Shown here in pieces: positions 1 to 7,338 of a stretch of 33,603 nucleotides of DNA; positions within the stretch are counted from its first letter, which is position 1, and each line of letters starts with the position of its first letter. The position numbers and the translations under genes were made by a program. The stretch is taken from assembly GCA_017882885.1 (NCBI GenBank), contig JADGOQ010000174.1:1-33603 (forward strand), in the 5' to 3' direction. The notes beneath the pieces were generated by a model. It made no database searches. It saw only the letters and a list, made by a program, of their open reading frames with translations, and was not told the DNA's origin. Source of the stretch: Actinomycetales bacterium (GTDB lineage Bacteria; Actinomycetota; Actinomycetes; Actinomycetales; Actinomycetaceae).

Positions 1-117
1 GACCAGCACCACGCCCCGGCCCGCCGCCGTCGACGCGCCCGCCACCACCGTCGTCGTCGTCCGCATGACGCGGGAGGTGAACACCCAGACACCGGGGGCG
101 ATCTCGCACGGCTCCAT
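1..117 (-). CDS. MBL-fold metallo-hydrolase, N-terminal part (runs off window)
   Basis: Only the first 39 codons are inside the window; the gene continues past base 1. The minus-strand translation starts MEPCEIAPGVWVFTSRVM, followed by a Thr/Val-rich strand and GVVLV. This 'PGVWVFTSR...TTTxVV...LV' pattern is the opening beta-sheet of metallo-beta-lactamase-fold hydrolases, in which an aspartate and the HxHxDH zinc motif would follow; those residues lie outside the window, so function rests on the N-terminus alone. The start is taken as ATG at 117; an in-frame GTG two codons upstream (123) is possible. It is divergent from the VOC gene across about 90 bp. Confidence 0.6.
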   Translation of the reverse strand, partial: MEPCEIAPGVWVFTSRVMRTTTTVVAGASTAAGRGVVLV

Positions 118-210
118 GGGCACACGGTAGCGGCCGGACGAGCCCCATTCCCCTCCTCGGAGCGGGGACCCGCATTAGGGTATGGGCACAGGCTCGGGAA
201 AGGGCATCCC

Positions 211-600
211 ATGGCGATCGTTTGGCTGGACCTGCGCGTCTCCGACCTGGAGCGCGCCCAGGAGTTCTATCACCGGCTGCTCGGGTGGACGTACGAGCCG
301 TTCGAGGAAGTGGCCGTCACGATCCTCGACGGCGGCGAGACGCTCGGGATGATGAGCCAGGCCGCGCGGGTGAGCGGACCGCCGGCGGAGACCGGCGCCG
401 TGATCTACCTGGACGTGGACGACATCGTCGCCGCCCTCCAGGTGGCCGCGTCGATGGGCGCGATCGTGGAGATCGGCCCCGAAACGGACGACGACACCGG
501 CGCCGTCTACGCGGACCTGCTCGATCCGTTCGGGCTGCGTATCGGCCTTGTCCAGGAGGAGCCCTCCCCGATCGCGGACGACGAGGGCAGCGAATCCTGA
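211..600 (+). CDS. VOC (glyoxalase/bleomycin-resistance) superfamily protein
   Basis: A 129-residue single-domain protein. It begins MAIVWLDLRVSDLERAQEFY and continues HRLLGWTYE, the signature opening of the vicinal-oxygen-chelate fold, in which an early strand is followed by a helix carrying 'A..FY..LLG'. The second babbb module is seen as VIYLDVDDIVAALQ and ends in LLDPFGLRIGLVQE, matching the usual 'DPfGn.igl.q' closing strand. Members bind a metal or small hydrophobic ligand and range from dioxygenases to resistance proteins; nothing here fixes the substrate. The acidic C-terminal tail is probably disordered. The ATG at 211 follows a Shine-Dalgarno-like AAAGGG (about 199-204), and TAGGGT near 176-181 could be its -10 box. 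Confidence 0.8.
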   Translation: MAIVWLDLRVSDLERAQEFYHRLLGWTYEPFEEVAVTILDGGETLGMMSQAARVSGPPAETGAVIYLDVDDIVAALQVAASMGAIVEIGPETDDDTGAVYADLLDPFGLRIGLVQEEPSPIADDEGSES

Positions 601-708
601 GGCCTGCCGCACCCGGCCGCCCCGGGCAACACATTGGCAACCCCACCGGCGGCCAGTGACTCCCGTACCCTCGTGTAAGTCTCAACGCAGAGAAAAGGAG
701 CCGTTTCA

Positions 709-1536
709 GTGTTCACATTGACCGGATTTGCCGATGAAATCGCCTTCGACCTCGGCGAGCAGATCGCGCTTCTGACGAAACTCGGAATCAAGCACGTCGA
801 ATTCCGCAGCGCCTGGCGGACGAAGGTCCTCGACCTGAGCGACGAGCAACTCAGCGAAGCGAAGCGGATGCTGGACGCCGCCGGGATCACCCTCTCCTCC
901 GTGGGCTCCGACATCGGCAAGATCCAGATCACCGATTCCTTCGAGGACCACCTCGAGCGCGCCCGTGACGCCGTCGAAGTCGCGAAGTTCTTCGGCGCCC
1001 CGTACATCCGGATGTTCTCCTTCTTCATCCGCGAGGGCGACGACCCGGACAGCCACCGCGACGAGGTGATGCGCCGGACACGCGCGTTCGTGGACCTGGC
1101 GGAGGCCGGGGGCATCACGATGCTGCACGAGAACGAGAAGGACATCTTCGGGGACATCCCGCGCCGCGTCGTCGACCTCGTCACCACGATGGACTCCCCC
1201 GCATACCGCGCGATCGTCGACCCCGCGAACTACGTGCAGTGCGGCGTGAACCCGCGCGACGAGGCCTACGACCTCGTGCGCCCCTACACCGACTACATCC
1301 ACATCAAGGACGCGAAGTTCGTGGACAACTCCGTAGTGCCCGCCGGCGAGGGCGACGGCCAGGTCCGCGAGGTCATCCGCGCCCTGCGGGATGACGGGTA
1401 CGACGGGTTCCTCTCGATCGAGCCGCACCTCGGCCAGTTCGACGCCTTCGGCGGCCTCTGCGGCCCCGACCTGTGGACGACGGCGTACGACGCACTCACG
1501 GGAATCCTGCGGAGCGAGGGGATCGAGTGGGCGTGA
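709..1536 (+). CDS. Sugar phosphate isomerase/epimerase-type TIM barrel (AP2 fold)
   Basis: A 275-residue protein of the xylose-isomerase-like TIM-barrel superfamily (AP_endonuc_2). It starts FTLTGFADEIAFDLGEQ and has the expected metal-ligand set: Glu near 141 (MLHENEKD), Asp near 171 (IVDPANYVQ), His near 198 (YIHIKDAK) and Glu near 238 (LSIEPHL). Relatives include inosose dehydratases/isomerases (IolE, IolI, IolH) and 3-keto-sugar lyases or epimerases; the substrate cannot be read from sequence. The GTG start at 709 follows a strong AAAAGGAG. It is the first gene of a four-gene operon with two Gfo/Idh genes and a second AP2-fold protein, which points to catabolism of a cyclitol, polyol or keto-glycoside. 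It overlaps the next gene by a few bases. Confidence 0.85.
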   Translation: MFTLTGFADEIAFDLGEQIALLTKLGIKHVEFRSAWRTKVLDLSDEQLSEAKRMLDAAGITLSSVGSDIGKIQITDSFEDHLERARDAVEVAKFFGAPYIRMFSFFIREGDDPDSHRDEVMRRTRAFVDLAEAGGITMLHENEKDIFGDIPRRVVDLVTTMDSPAYRAIVDPANYVQCGVNPRDEAYDLVRPYTDYIHIKDAKFVDNSVVPAGEGDGQVREVIRALRDDGYDGFLSIEPHLGQFDAFGGLCGPDLWTTAYDALTGILRSEGIEWA

Positions 1537-2534
1537 AGCGGGCGGCACTCATCGGCTGCGGCGACGTCTCGGTCATCCACTTCGAGGCCATCGACGAGAT
1601 CGACGACATCGAACTCGTCGCCGTGTGCGACATCGACCCTGACCGCCTCGAAGCGGTGGGGACGGAACGGGGCGTGGCGACGTACACCGACCATCTCGAG
1701 ATGATCGCGGAGGCCCGCCCGGACGTCGTCCACATCACCACCCCGCACCACCAGCACGTCCAGCTCTCGATCGACTGCCTCGGGGCCGGGGTCAACGTGA
1801 TCCAGGAGAAGCCGCTCGCGAACACGCTCGCCGAGGGCCAGCGCCTGGTGGACGTGGCCGCCACGGCGAAGCCGAAGATCGGGATCTGCTTCCAGAACCG
1901 CTACAACGTGTCCTCGCAGGAGGCGCGCCGGCTGCTGGACTCCGGGCAACTCGGGGAGATCCAGGGCGCCTACGCCAGCGTGGTGTGGACCCGGACCGCG
2001 GACTACTATTACGCCCGGCCGTGGCGCGGGACCTGGAGGGAGAGCGGCGGCGGCCTGCTGATCAACCAGGCCATCCACACGCTCGACCTGGTGCAGTGGC
2101 TGATGGGGGACGTCGTCGGGCTGGAGGGTCAGGTCGCCACCCACAAGTTCCGGGACGTCATCGAGGTGGAGGACACCGCCGAGGCGCTCTTCACCCACGC
2201 GAACGGCGCCCAGACGAGCTTCTACGCGACCCTGACGGCGCCGGTCCACCGGCCCGTCGAGATCGAGATCCACTGCGAGAACGCCGTGCTCGCCATTCGC
2301 AACGGGCTCGAGGTGACCTGGGCCGACGGCCGGGTGGACGTGTACCCGGAACGGGCCGTGCCCTCGGGTGGCCGCTCCTACTGGGGCGTGTCCCACGAGA
2401 TCTTCATTCGTGACTTCTACGACAAACTGGACGACCCTGAACCATTCTGGATCGGCCCGGCCGAGGCCATGGCGTCTCTCGAGATGCTCAAGTCCCTGTA
2501 CCACCAGACATTCGGAAATCAGTCAGAAGTTTGA
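1527..2534 (+). CDS. Gfo/Idh/MocA family NAD(P)-dependent oxidoreductase
   Basis: A 335-residue dehydrogenase. The Rossmann fold opens KRAALIGCGDVSVIH; the family EKP motif is visible in VIQEKPLANTLAEGQ; and the substrate-site motif reads ESGGGLLINQAIHTLDL, carrying the conserved GG..xNQ..H..D. The family oxidises or reduces sugar and cyclitol hydroxyls with NAD(P). I chose GTG at 1527, about 5 nt after an AGGGG element; GTG at 1533, which makes a GTGA overlap with the upstream stop, is an equally serious alternative. Both starts give translational coupling to the upstream isomerase. Unlike the next gene, which is a damaged relative, this copy has all the family motifs. The substrate is unknown. 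Confidence 0.85.
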   Translation: MGVKRAALIGCGDVSVIHFEAIDEIDDIELVAVCDIDPDRLEAVGTERGVATYTDHLEMIAEARPDVVHITTPHHQHVQLSIDCLGAGVNVIQEKPLANTLAEGQRLVDVAATAKPKIGICFQNRYNVSSQEARRLLDSGQLGEIQGAYASVVWTRTADYYYARPWRGTWRESGGGLLINQAIHTLDLVQWLMGDVVGLEGQVATHKFRDVIEVEDTAEALFTHANGAQTSFYATLTAPVHRPVEIEIHCENAVLAIRNGLEVTWADGRVDVYPERAVPSGGRSYWGVSHEIFIRDFYDKLDDPEPFWIGPAEAMASLEMLKSLYHQTFGNQSEV

Positions 2535-3273
2535 GGAGAGAAACGACAGACACCAAGGTTCGCCTCGGCATCATCGGCCTCGGCGCCGAGGGCGGCATGT
2601 ACGCCCAGTTCATCAGCCAGGGCATGGTTCCCAACGTCGCGATCGGCGCGATCTGCGACATCCTGCCCGAGAAGAAGGCGAAGGCCGACGAGTACGGCGT
2701 CCCCTTCTACGAGGACTACATCGCGATGATCGAGTCCGGCGACGTCGACGCCGTCGTCACGTGCGTTCCCCACTACCTGCACCCCGAGATGGGCATCGCC
2801 GCCCTCGTGCGTGGCATCCACGCCCTCGTGGAGAAGCCGGTGGGCGTCTACACCAAGCAGGCGCGTGAGCTGATCGACTTCGCGGCCACCAAGCCCGAGC
2901 TCACCTTCGGCGTGTTCTTCAACCAGCGTACCAACCCGCTCTACATCGACCTGAAAGACCTCATCGCCTCCGGCGAGCTGGGCGCGCTCCGCCACACCTC
3001 GTGGATCATCACCACCTGGTGGCGCCCGCAGCCGTACTACAACCAGTCCGAATGGCGCGCCACAAGCGACATCGTCGGCACCCCCGGAGCAGGAGCTCAG
3101 CGCTGATCGCCCCCGGACCGGACGGGATCAACGGCGTGCGCCTCGCCAACGCGATGCACCTCTCCGCGTGGACCGGGCAGGAAGTTGACATGGTCGACTT
3201 CGACGAGGAGGCCTACATGGTGGAGCTCAACAAGCGCATCACGGCCGAGGGCAAGTTCCCCACCCGCTCCTGA
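2531..3273 (+). pseudogene. Second Gfo/Idh/MocA oxidoreductase, internally deleted and frameshifted
   Basis: The first ~175 codons encode a normal Gfo/Idh N-terminus: VRLGIIGLGAEGGMYAQF, an EKP motif in LVEKPVGVYTKQ, and NQRTNPLYIDLKDLI. Similarity stops at QSEWRAT (about 3060), and that frame terminates at 3106. From about 3110 a different frame encodes a typical Gfo/Idh C-terminus (LIAPGPDGINGVRLANAMHL ... EEGK-like ending AEGKFPTRS). The segment carrying the GG..NQ..H..D motif and most of the C-terminal sheet, roughly 140 residues judged from family length, is gone. No ATG, GTG or TTG sits at a proper distance after the GAGGAGAG at 2533-2540; ACG at 2543 is where an ATG would be expected, so the start may be lost as well. 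TTG at 2531 is the only in-frame alternative. Two short peptides might still be made, but the enzyme should be inactive. Confidence 0.8.
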
Positions 3274-3306
3274 ACTCGAACACGAACTGAACCGAAAGGT
3301 ACGAAC

Positions 3307-4155
3307 ATGGCTGTCCTTGGCGTCCAGATGATGATGCTCAAGAACAAGGTGGCGGACGAGGGCATGTGGCCCGTCCTGGAGAAGGTCGCGGACCTGGGTT
3401 ACCGGGCCGTCGAGGTCTCCCAGATCCCGATGACCGAGGAGAACACCGCGGCGCTCGAGCGCGGGATCGCGGAGTTGGGTGTCGAGGTCGGGGCGCTGTC
3501 GGTGGCGCTCAAGCCGGGGCCTTTCGCAACCGGCGACAACCTCGCAGAGCATTCCGACAAGATCGTGGCGGACTGCAAGCGCCTGGGCTGCCGCTTCGTG
3601 CGGATCGGCATGATGCCCTTCGACGCCATGGCGTCGAAGGAGGCCTGCGAGGCGTGGGCGGCCGAGTGTGAGGCAGCCGCCCAGGTTCTCGCGGCCCACG
3701 GCATCACGCTGTGCTACCACAACCACCACGTTGACCTGGCCCAGTTCGACGGCGAGCGCATCTTCGACATCGTCCGGCGGGTCGCGCCGTCGGTCGGGTT
3801 CGAGGTGGACCTGCACTGGGTGCAGCGCGGTGGCATGGCCCCGCTCGACATGCTCGAGCAGTACTCCGGCGCCTGCAAGATCATCCACGTGAAGGACTTC
3901 CGGGTGGTCCCGTTGCCCCCGAGCACGATGGACCTCCTCGCCAACGGCGACATGGCCGGGTTCATGAACGCGTTCACGAACATCGCCCAGTTCGCCGAGG
4001 TGGGCTCCGGCAACATGAACTGGCCGAAGCTGCTGCCCGCCGCCCTCGACGCCGGCGCGGAGTACTTCTTCGTGGAGCAGGACGACACCTACGGGCGCGA
4101 CCCCTACGACTGCCTGAAGGACTCGCGCAATTACCTGGCCTCGATCGGCTACTGA
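3307..4155 (+). CDS. Second sugar phosphate isomerase/epimerase-type TIM barrel
   Basis: A 282-residue AP2-fold TIM-barrel protein, clearly distinct from the first one in this operon. Landmarks are LGYRAVEVSQI near the N-terminus, a histidine-rich strand ITLCYHNHHVDLAQF, SVGFEVDLHWVQRGG, IIHVKDFRVVPL and a closing YFFVEQDDTYG. The His, Asp, His-Lys-Asp and Glu positions correspond to the metal-binding sites of IolE/IolH-like enzymes. The ATG at 3307 follows AAAGG. It ends the operon and is followed within 20 bp by a strong terminator. Pairing of two such barrels with Gfo/Idh enzymes resembles inositol-type or oxidation/elimination keto-glycoside pathways; that pathway assignment is inference. 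Confidence 0.85.
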   Translation: MAVLGVQMMMLKNKVADEGMWPVLEKVADLGYRAVEVSQIPMTEENTAALERGIAELGVEVGALSVALKPGPFATGDNLAEHSDKIVADCKRLGCRFVRIGMMPFDAMASKEACEAWAAECEAAAQVLAAHGITLCYHNHHVDLAQFDGERIFDIVRRVAPSVGFEVDLHWVQRGGMAPLDMLEQYSGACKIIHVKDFRVVPLPPSTMDLLANGDMAGFMNAFTNIAQFAEVGSGNMNWPKLLPAALDAGAEYFFVEQDDTYGRDPYDCLKDSRNYLASIGY

Positions 4156-4171
4156 GCGCTGGACGTCCAGG

Positions 4172-4199
4172 AGGGGCCCGCCGGGAACGGTGGGCCCTT
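4172..4199. terminator. Bidirectional hairpin terminator
   Basis: A near-perfect stem, with left arm AGGGGCCCGCCG (4172-4183) and right arm CGGTGGGCCCTT (4188-4199), closes a GGAA tetraloop; mismatches are G-T wobbles only. It sits between the 3' ends of the converging sugar operon and the minus-strand membrane protein gene. There is no long T tract, as is common in high-GC actinobacteria. Confidence 0.75.
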
Positions 4200-4208
4200 C
4201 CGCCGCCG

Positions 4209-4844
4209 TCAGGCCCCGTCCACCCGAGACGGCGCCGACTCCGCCGGCCACGCGACCCCGGCGCGGGCCAGCTCCACCCTCGCGAGCCGCTCGACGACGT
4301 CGTGCCGGCCCTCCCGCCAGTCGCGGGCCGGGTGCGGGCTCACGCCCGCAAGCGCCCGCACGGGCTGGGTGGCGAGCGCGCGCAGCGCAAGGAGGTCAAG
4401 GGCGTCGCCGGTTGCGAGGAGATCGCGGACCGCGCCGGCATTCCGTGCGAACGCCGCCCGGGAGAGGACCCAGGGGATCACCACGAGCGCCAGCGGGATC
4501 ACCGCGGCGGCCAGCCCCGAGACGAGGGCCGTCTGCTCGATGTAGCCGCCCAGATCCGCGCCGACCCGCCCGATCGCGTCCCCCGCGTCGGCCGCCCGCT
4601 CGAACGGCCGGGAGATCGCGTTGCCCAGCAACGGGATGGCCCCCAATCGCTCCCCCAGGTCGGACAATGACGACTGCAGCGATGACCCGGCGGCCTCCAG
4701 TTGCACCGTCGGTCCGAGGGCGGAAAGCACGGTTTCGTGCAACCAGAGCCCGAACCGGACACAGAGGGCGACCCACGCCACCACGAGGAGGTCGGTGACG
4801 GCCTGGCGGACACGGCGGGCGGGGGCGTCGGCGTAGAGCTTCAT
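4209..4844 (-). CDS. Small membrane protein of unknown function
   Basis: A 211-residue protein beginning MKLYADAPARRVRQ. A first membrane segment (VTDLLVVAWVALCVRFGLWL, residues ~16-35) is followed by a ~75-residue Ala/Gly/Leu-rich exported or coiled stretch (QLEAAGSSLQSSLSDLGERL). A second hydrophobic segment (SGLAAAVIPLALVVIPWVL, about 112-130) follows, then a basic cytoplasmic tail of alpha-helical character. I recognise no enzymatic motif. The longer open frame upstream of 4844 runs into the divergent promoter and is not needed. TACAAC lies 6 nt before the ATG with no Shine-Dalgarno, so the transcript is probably leaderless. It is convergent with the sugar operon and divergent from the SGNH hydrolase. 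Confidence 0.75.
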   Translation of the reverse strand: MKLYADAPARRVRQAVTDLLVVAWVALCVRFGLWLHETVLSALGPTVQLEAAGSSLQSSLSDLGERLGAIPLLGNAISRPFERAADAGDAIGRVGADLGGYIEQTALVSGLAAAVIPLALVVIPWVLSRAAFARNAGAVRDLLATGDALDLLALRALATQPVRALAGVSPHPARDWREGRHDVVERLARVELARAGVAWPAESAPSRVDGA

Positions 4845-4905
4845 GTTCCGGTTGTAGCAGATCGCCCCCGCCGACCTACAGTGGATCCGGACAAGAGGGG
4901 GATCC

Positions 4906-5649
4906 ATGCAGATCGAGATGGTCATGGGCGCCGCCGCGGCGGGCGTCGTCGCGGGGTGGGGAACCAGGCGCGTGGTCGGTGTGGCGCGGGTGCGGCGTTC
5001 GGTGGCCGAGTATCGCGAGCACTGGCGCGAGCTCGCCGAATCCCACGTGGACGGCGGCGGCGCGCTGCGCTATGTGGCGCTCGGTGACTCGGCGGCGCAG
5101 GGTGTGGGGGCGTCGTCGCCGGCGCGGGGTTACGTGCCGATCGTCGCCGACGGCGTCGCGGAGGCGACTGGCCTCGAGGTGGCGCTGTACAACCTCTCGG
5201 TGTCCGGGGCAAAGGCCACCGACCTGCTGGAGGACCAGCTGCCGCGCCTCGCGGAACTGGGCTTCATCCCGGACCTGGTGACCGTGGACATCGGGGGCAA
5301 CGACATCGTGGATCGGCGGATCTCCGTGGCGCGATTCCTCGACACGATGGCCGAGGTACTGGCGGAACTGCCGTCGGGCAGCTTCGTGGCGGACCCCCCG
5401 GGATTCCTGGTCCCGCCCTTCGAGGCGCGTTCGGACGCGATGGCAGTCGGGGTGCGACCGATCATCGGTGAGGCCGGACACCACCTCGTGGCGCTGCACC
5501 GGGCGACGAGGTCTGCCGGGCATCTCGGGTGGGTGCGCAACGTGGCCGCGGACGCCTTCCACCCCAACGACCGGGGCTACGCCGGGTGGGCTGGGGCCTA
5601 CCTGGACAGCTTCGCCGCGGCGCGGTTGGGCACTGTGGTCGCATCCTGA
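4906..5649 (+). CDS. SGNH/GDSL-family hydrolase
   Basis: A 247-residue esterase/lipase-like protein. Block I is YVALGDSAAQGVGA, with the nucleophilic Ser in GDS near residue 61. Block III is VDIGGNDIV, with the oxyanion Asn in GGND. Block V is DAFHPNDRGYAGWA, with the catalytic Asp and His in DxxH. The first ~20 residues (VMGAAAAGVVAGWGTRRVV) are hydrophobic and could be a membrane anchor or uncleaved signal. The ATG at 4906 follows GAGGGGG at good spacing, and TACAGT (4874-4879) is a candidate -10. Physiological substrates of such actinobacterial SGNH proteins are acyl or acetyl esters, but which one is not indicated. Confidence 0.85.
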   Translation: MQIEMVMGAAAAGVVAGWGTRRVVGVARVRRSVAEYREHWRELAESHVDGGGALRYVALGDSAAQGVGASSPARGYVPIVADGVAEATGLEVALYNLSVSGAKATDLLEDQLPRLAELGFIPDLVTVDIGGNDIVDRRISVARFLDTMAEVLAELPSGSFVADPPGFLVPPFEARSDAMAVGVRPIIGEAGHHLVALHRATRSAGHLGWVRNVAADAFHPNDRGYAGWAGAYLDSFAAARLGTVVAS

Positions 5650-5686
5650 GACTGCAGTATTGACAGGCGGGATCGCTGTACGGGGC

Positions 5687-5705
5687 ATACCCCACGGGGT
5701 ATAGT
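5687..5705 (+). promoter_or_regulatory. CstR/CsoR-like operator overlapping the -10 of the sulfur operon
   Basis: A perfect 16-bp palindrome ATACCCC-AC-GGGGTAT (5687-5702) is followed directly by AGT, so its last three bases form the -10 box TATAGT (5700-5705). GTG of the SQR-like gene is 7 nt further and has no Shine-Dalgarno, so the mRNA is probably leaderless. ATACCCC-N2-GGGGTAT is the form of site used by the CsoR/CstR repressor family, whose CstR branch senses persulfides. A consensus TTGACA at 5660-5665 is too far from TATAGT but could pair with a weaker -10 inside the palindrome. The repressor gene is not in the window. Confidence 0.65.
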
Positions 5706-5712
5706 TCTCTCC

Positions 5713-6963
5713 GTGAACCACAACTTAGTGCGCCGGCTCCTCATCCTCGGAGCCGGGACAGCAGGAACCATCACCGCCAACAAGCTCCGCGCCAAGCTCC
5801 CCAAGTCCGAGTGGGAGATCAAGGTCGTCGCCAAGGACGACATCCACGACTACAAGCCGTCCTACCTCTTCATCCCGTTCGGGATGAACGAGCCCGAGCA
5901 GGCGCGCCGCAGCGCCCACAGCTTCATCGACGACGGCATCATCTTCGAGATGGGTGAAGTCGACGTCGTGCAGCCGGAGGAGAAGAAGGTCGTGCTGGTG
6001 GACGGCCGCGAGCTCCCCTACGACTACCTCGTCATCGCCACGGGCGCGCACCCCCGCCCGGACATGACCGAGGGCAGCCTCTCCGACGAGTGGCACAAGA
6101 CAGTGGGCGAGTTCTACTCGCTCGACGGCGCCATGGCCCTGCGGGAGCAGGCCTTCAAGTGGCGCGGTGGCAAGCTGGTCATGCACATCACCGAGTTCCC
6201 GATCATGTGTCCGGTGGCCCCACTGGAGTTCGTGCTCCTCGCCGACTCCTGGCTGCGCAAGCAGGGCCTCCGCGCGGAGACCGAGATCACCTACGTGACG
6301 CCGCTCGACGGCGCCTTCACCAAGCCGGTCGCCTCGAAGATCCTCGGGGACCTGCTCGAGAAGCGGAACATCAAGGTCGAGGCCGACTTCATGATCGAGC
6401 GCATCGACGCCGAGCAGAAGAAGATCGTCTCCTTCGACGAGCGCGAGATCCCCTTCGACCAGTTGGTCACCGTGCCGCTCAACATGGGCGCCGAATTCGT
6501 GGCGCGCTCCGGTCTCGGGGACGAGCTCAACTTCGTCACCGTGGACAAGCACACGATGCAGCACACCACCCACCCGGAGATCTTCGCCCTCGGCGACGCC
6601 GGGAACCTCCCCACGTCGAAGGCGGGCTCCGTCGCCCACTTCTCGATCGACGTCTTCGTGGAGAACTTCCTCCAGCTCGCCGCGGGCCGCCCGATGACAC
6701 ACAAGTTCGACGGCCACGCCAACTGCTTCATCGAGTCCGGGGACCGCAAGGCACTGCTGCTGGACTTCAACTACGAGACCGAGCCCTACCCCGGTACCTT
6801 CCCGTTCCCGGCCGTAGGCCCGCTGACGCTGCTCGGCGAGTCCCACATGAACCACCTGAGCAAGCTCGCGTTCCGCTGGGTGTACTGGAACCTGCTCCTC
6901 CCGGGCCGCCCGATCCCCCTGCCGCCGGACATGTCCATGGTCGGCAAGAACACCAACGTCTGA
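5713..6963 (+). CDS. Sulfide:quinone oxidoreductase-like FAD/NAD(P)-dependent flavoprotein
   Basis: A 416-residue two-dinucleotide-binding-domain flavoprotein. The FAD Rossmann motif is LLILGAGTAGTITANKL (residues ~9-25), and the ATG motif is YLVIATGAHPRP. The second FAD-contact motif is FALGDAGNLPTSKAGSVAHF. Two cysteines, C166 (PIMCPVAP) and C338 (ANCFIESG), lie where the redox-active pair of SQR and flavocytochrome c sulfide dehydrogenase sits. The C-terminal FRWVYWNLLLPGRPIP is the hydrophobic/amphipathic patch that anchors SQRs to the membrane surface. The expected role is sulfide oxidation to polysulfide or persulfide, passing electrons to the quinone pool. It is first in an operon with a TusE-like carrier and a DsrE2-like protein. 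Start GTG at 5713. It could act on another thiol or persulfide. Confidence 0.85.
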   Translation: MNHNLVRRLLILGAGTAGTITANKLRAKLPKSEWEIKVVAKDDIHDYKPSYLFIPFGMNEPEQARRSAHSFIDDGIIFEMGEVDVVQPEEKKVVLVDGRELPYDYLVIATGAHPRPDMTEGSLSDEWHKTVGEFYSLDGAMALREQAFKWRGGKLVMHITEFPIMCPVAPLEFVLLADSWLRKQGLRAETEITYVTPLDGAFTKPVASKILGDLLEKRNIKVEADFMIERIDAEQKKIVSFDEREIPFDQLVTVPLNMGAEFVARSGLGDELNFVTVDKHTMQHTTHPEIFALGDAGNLPTSKAGSVAHFSIDVFVENFLQLAAGRPMTHKFDGHANCFIESGDRKALLLDFNYETEPYPGTFPFPAVGPLTLLGESHMNHLSKLAFRWVYWNLLLPGRPIPLPPDMSMVGKNTNV

Positions 6964-6992
6964 CACCATCTTCACATCCTGAAAGGACCCCC

Positions 6993-7307
6993 ATGCCCAC
7001 CACCACCATTGCCGGCCACGAGGTCGAGGTCAACGAGGAGGGCTTCCTCACGAAGCCCTCGCAGTGGACCGAGGACCTCGGCACCGCCCTCGCCGGCCTC
7101 ATCGGCATCGAGCTGACCGACGACCACTGGAAGGTCATCAAGTTCCTCCGCTCGGACTACGACGCCATGGGCGAGACCGCCACCCTGCGCCGCGTCTCCA
7201 CCCAGATGGGCCTCCCGGTGAAGCAGCTCTTCACCCTGTTCCCGGGCAAGCCCGCCAAGAAGATGTCCTACGTCGCCGGGCTGCCCAAGCCCAAGGGCTG
7301 CGTCTGA
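6993..7307 (+). CDS. TusE/DsrC/DsvC-family sulfur carrier, single-cysteine form
   Basis: A 104-residue protein with the DsrC/TusE fold signature: FLTKPSQWTEDLGTALA near the N-terminus, LTDDHWKVIKFLRSDYD in the middle, and the conserved swinging C-terminal arm AGLPKPKGCV. The penultimate Cys (C103, 'CysA') is the sulfur-carrying residue of the family. The second cysteine of true DsrC, 11 residues before it, is Ser here (KKMSYVAG), so this protein can carry one persulfide but cannot form the DsrC intramolecular disulfide/trisulfide; this is the TusE-type arrangement. GAAAGGA precedes the ATG. It lies 29 bp after the SQR-like gene and 31 bp before the DsrE2 gene, suggesting it takes sulfur produced by the first enzyme. 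Confidence 0.88.
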   Translation: MPTTTIAGHEVEVNEEGFLTKPSQWTEDLGTALAGLIGIELTDDHWKVIKFLRSDYDAMGETATLRRVSTQMGLPVKQLFTLFPGKPAKKMSYVAGLPKPKGCV

Positions 7308-7338
7308 CCCGCCCATCAGCACACGGATCGGAAACCAT

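Noticed and set aside
5660-5665. TTGACA consensus -35 upstream of the SQR gene
   Set aside because: It is 34 bp from the good -10 TATAGT; it could only serve a much weaker -10 inside the palindrome, so I did not make it the main promoter.
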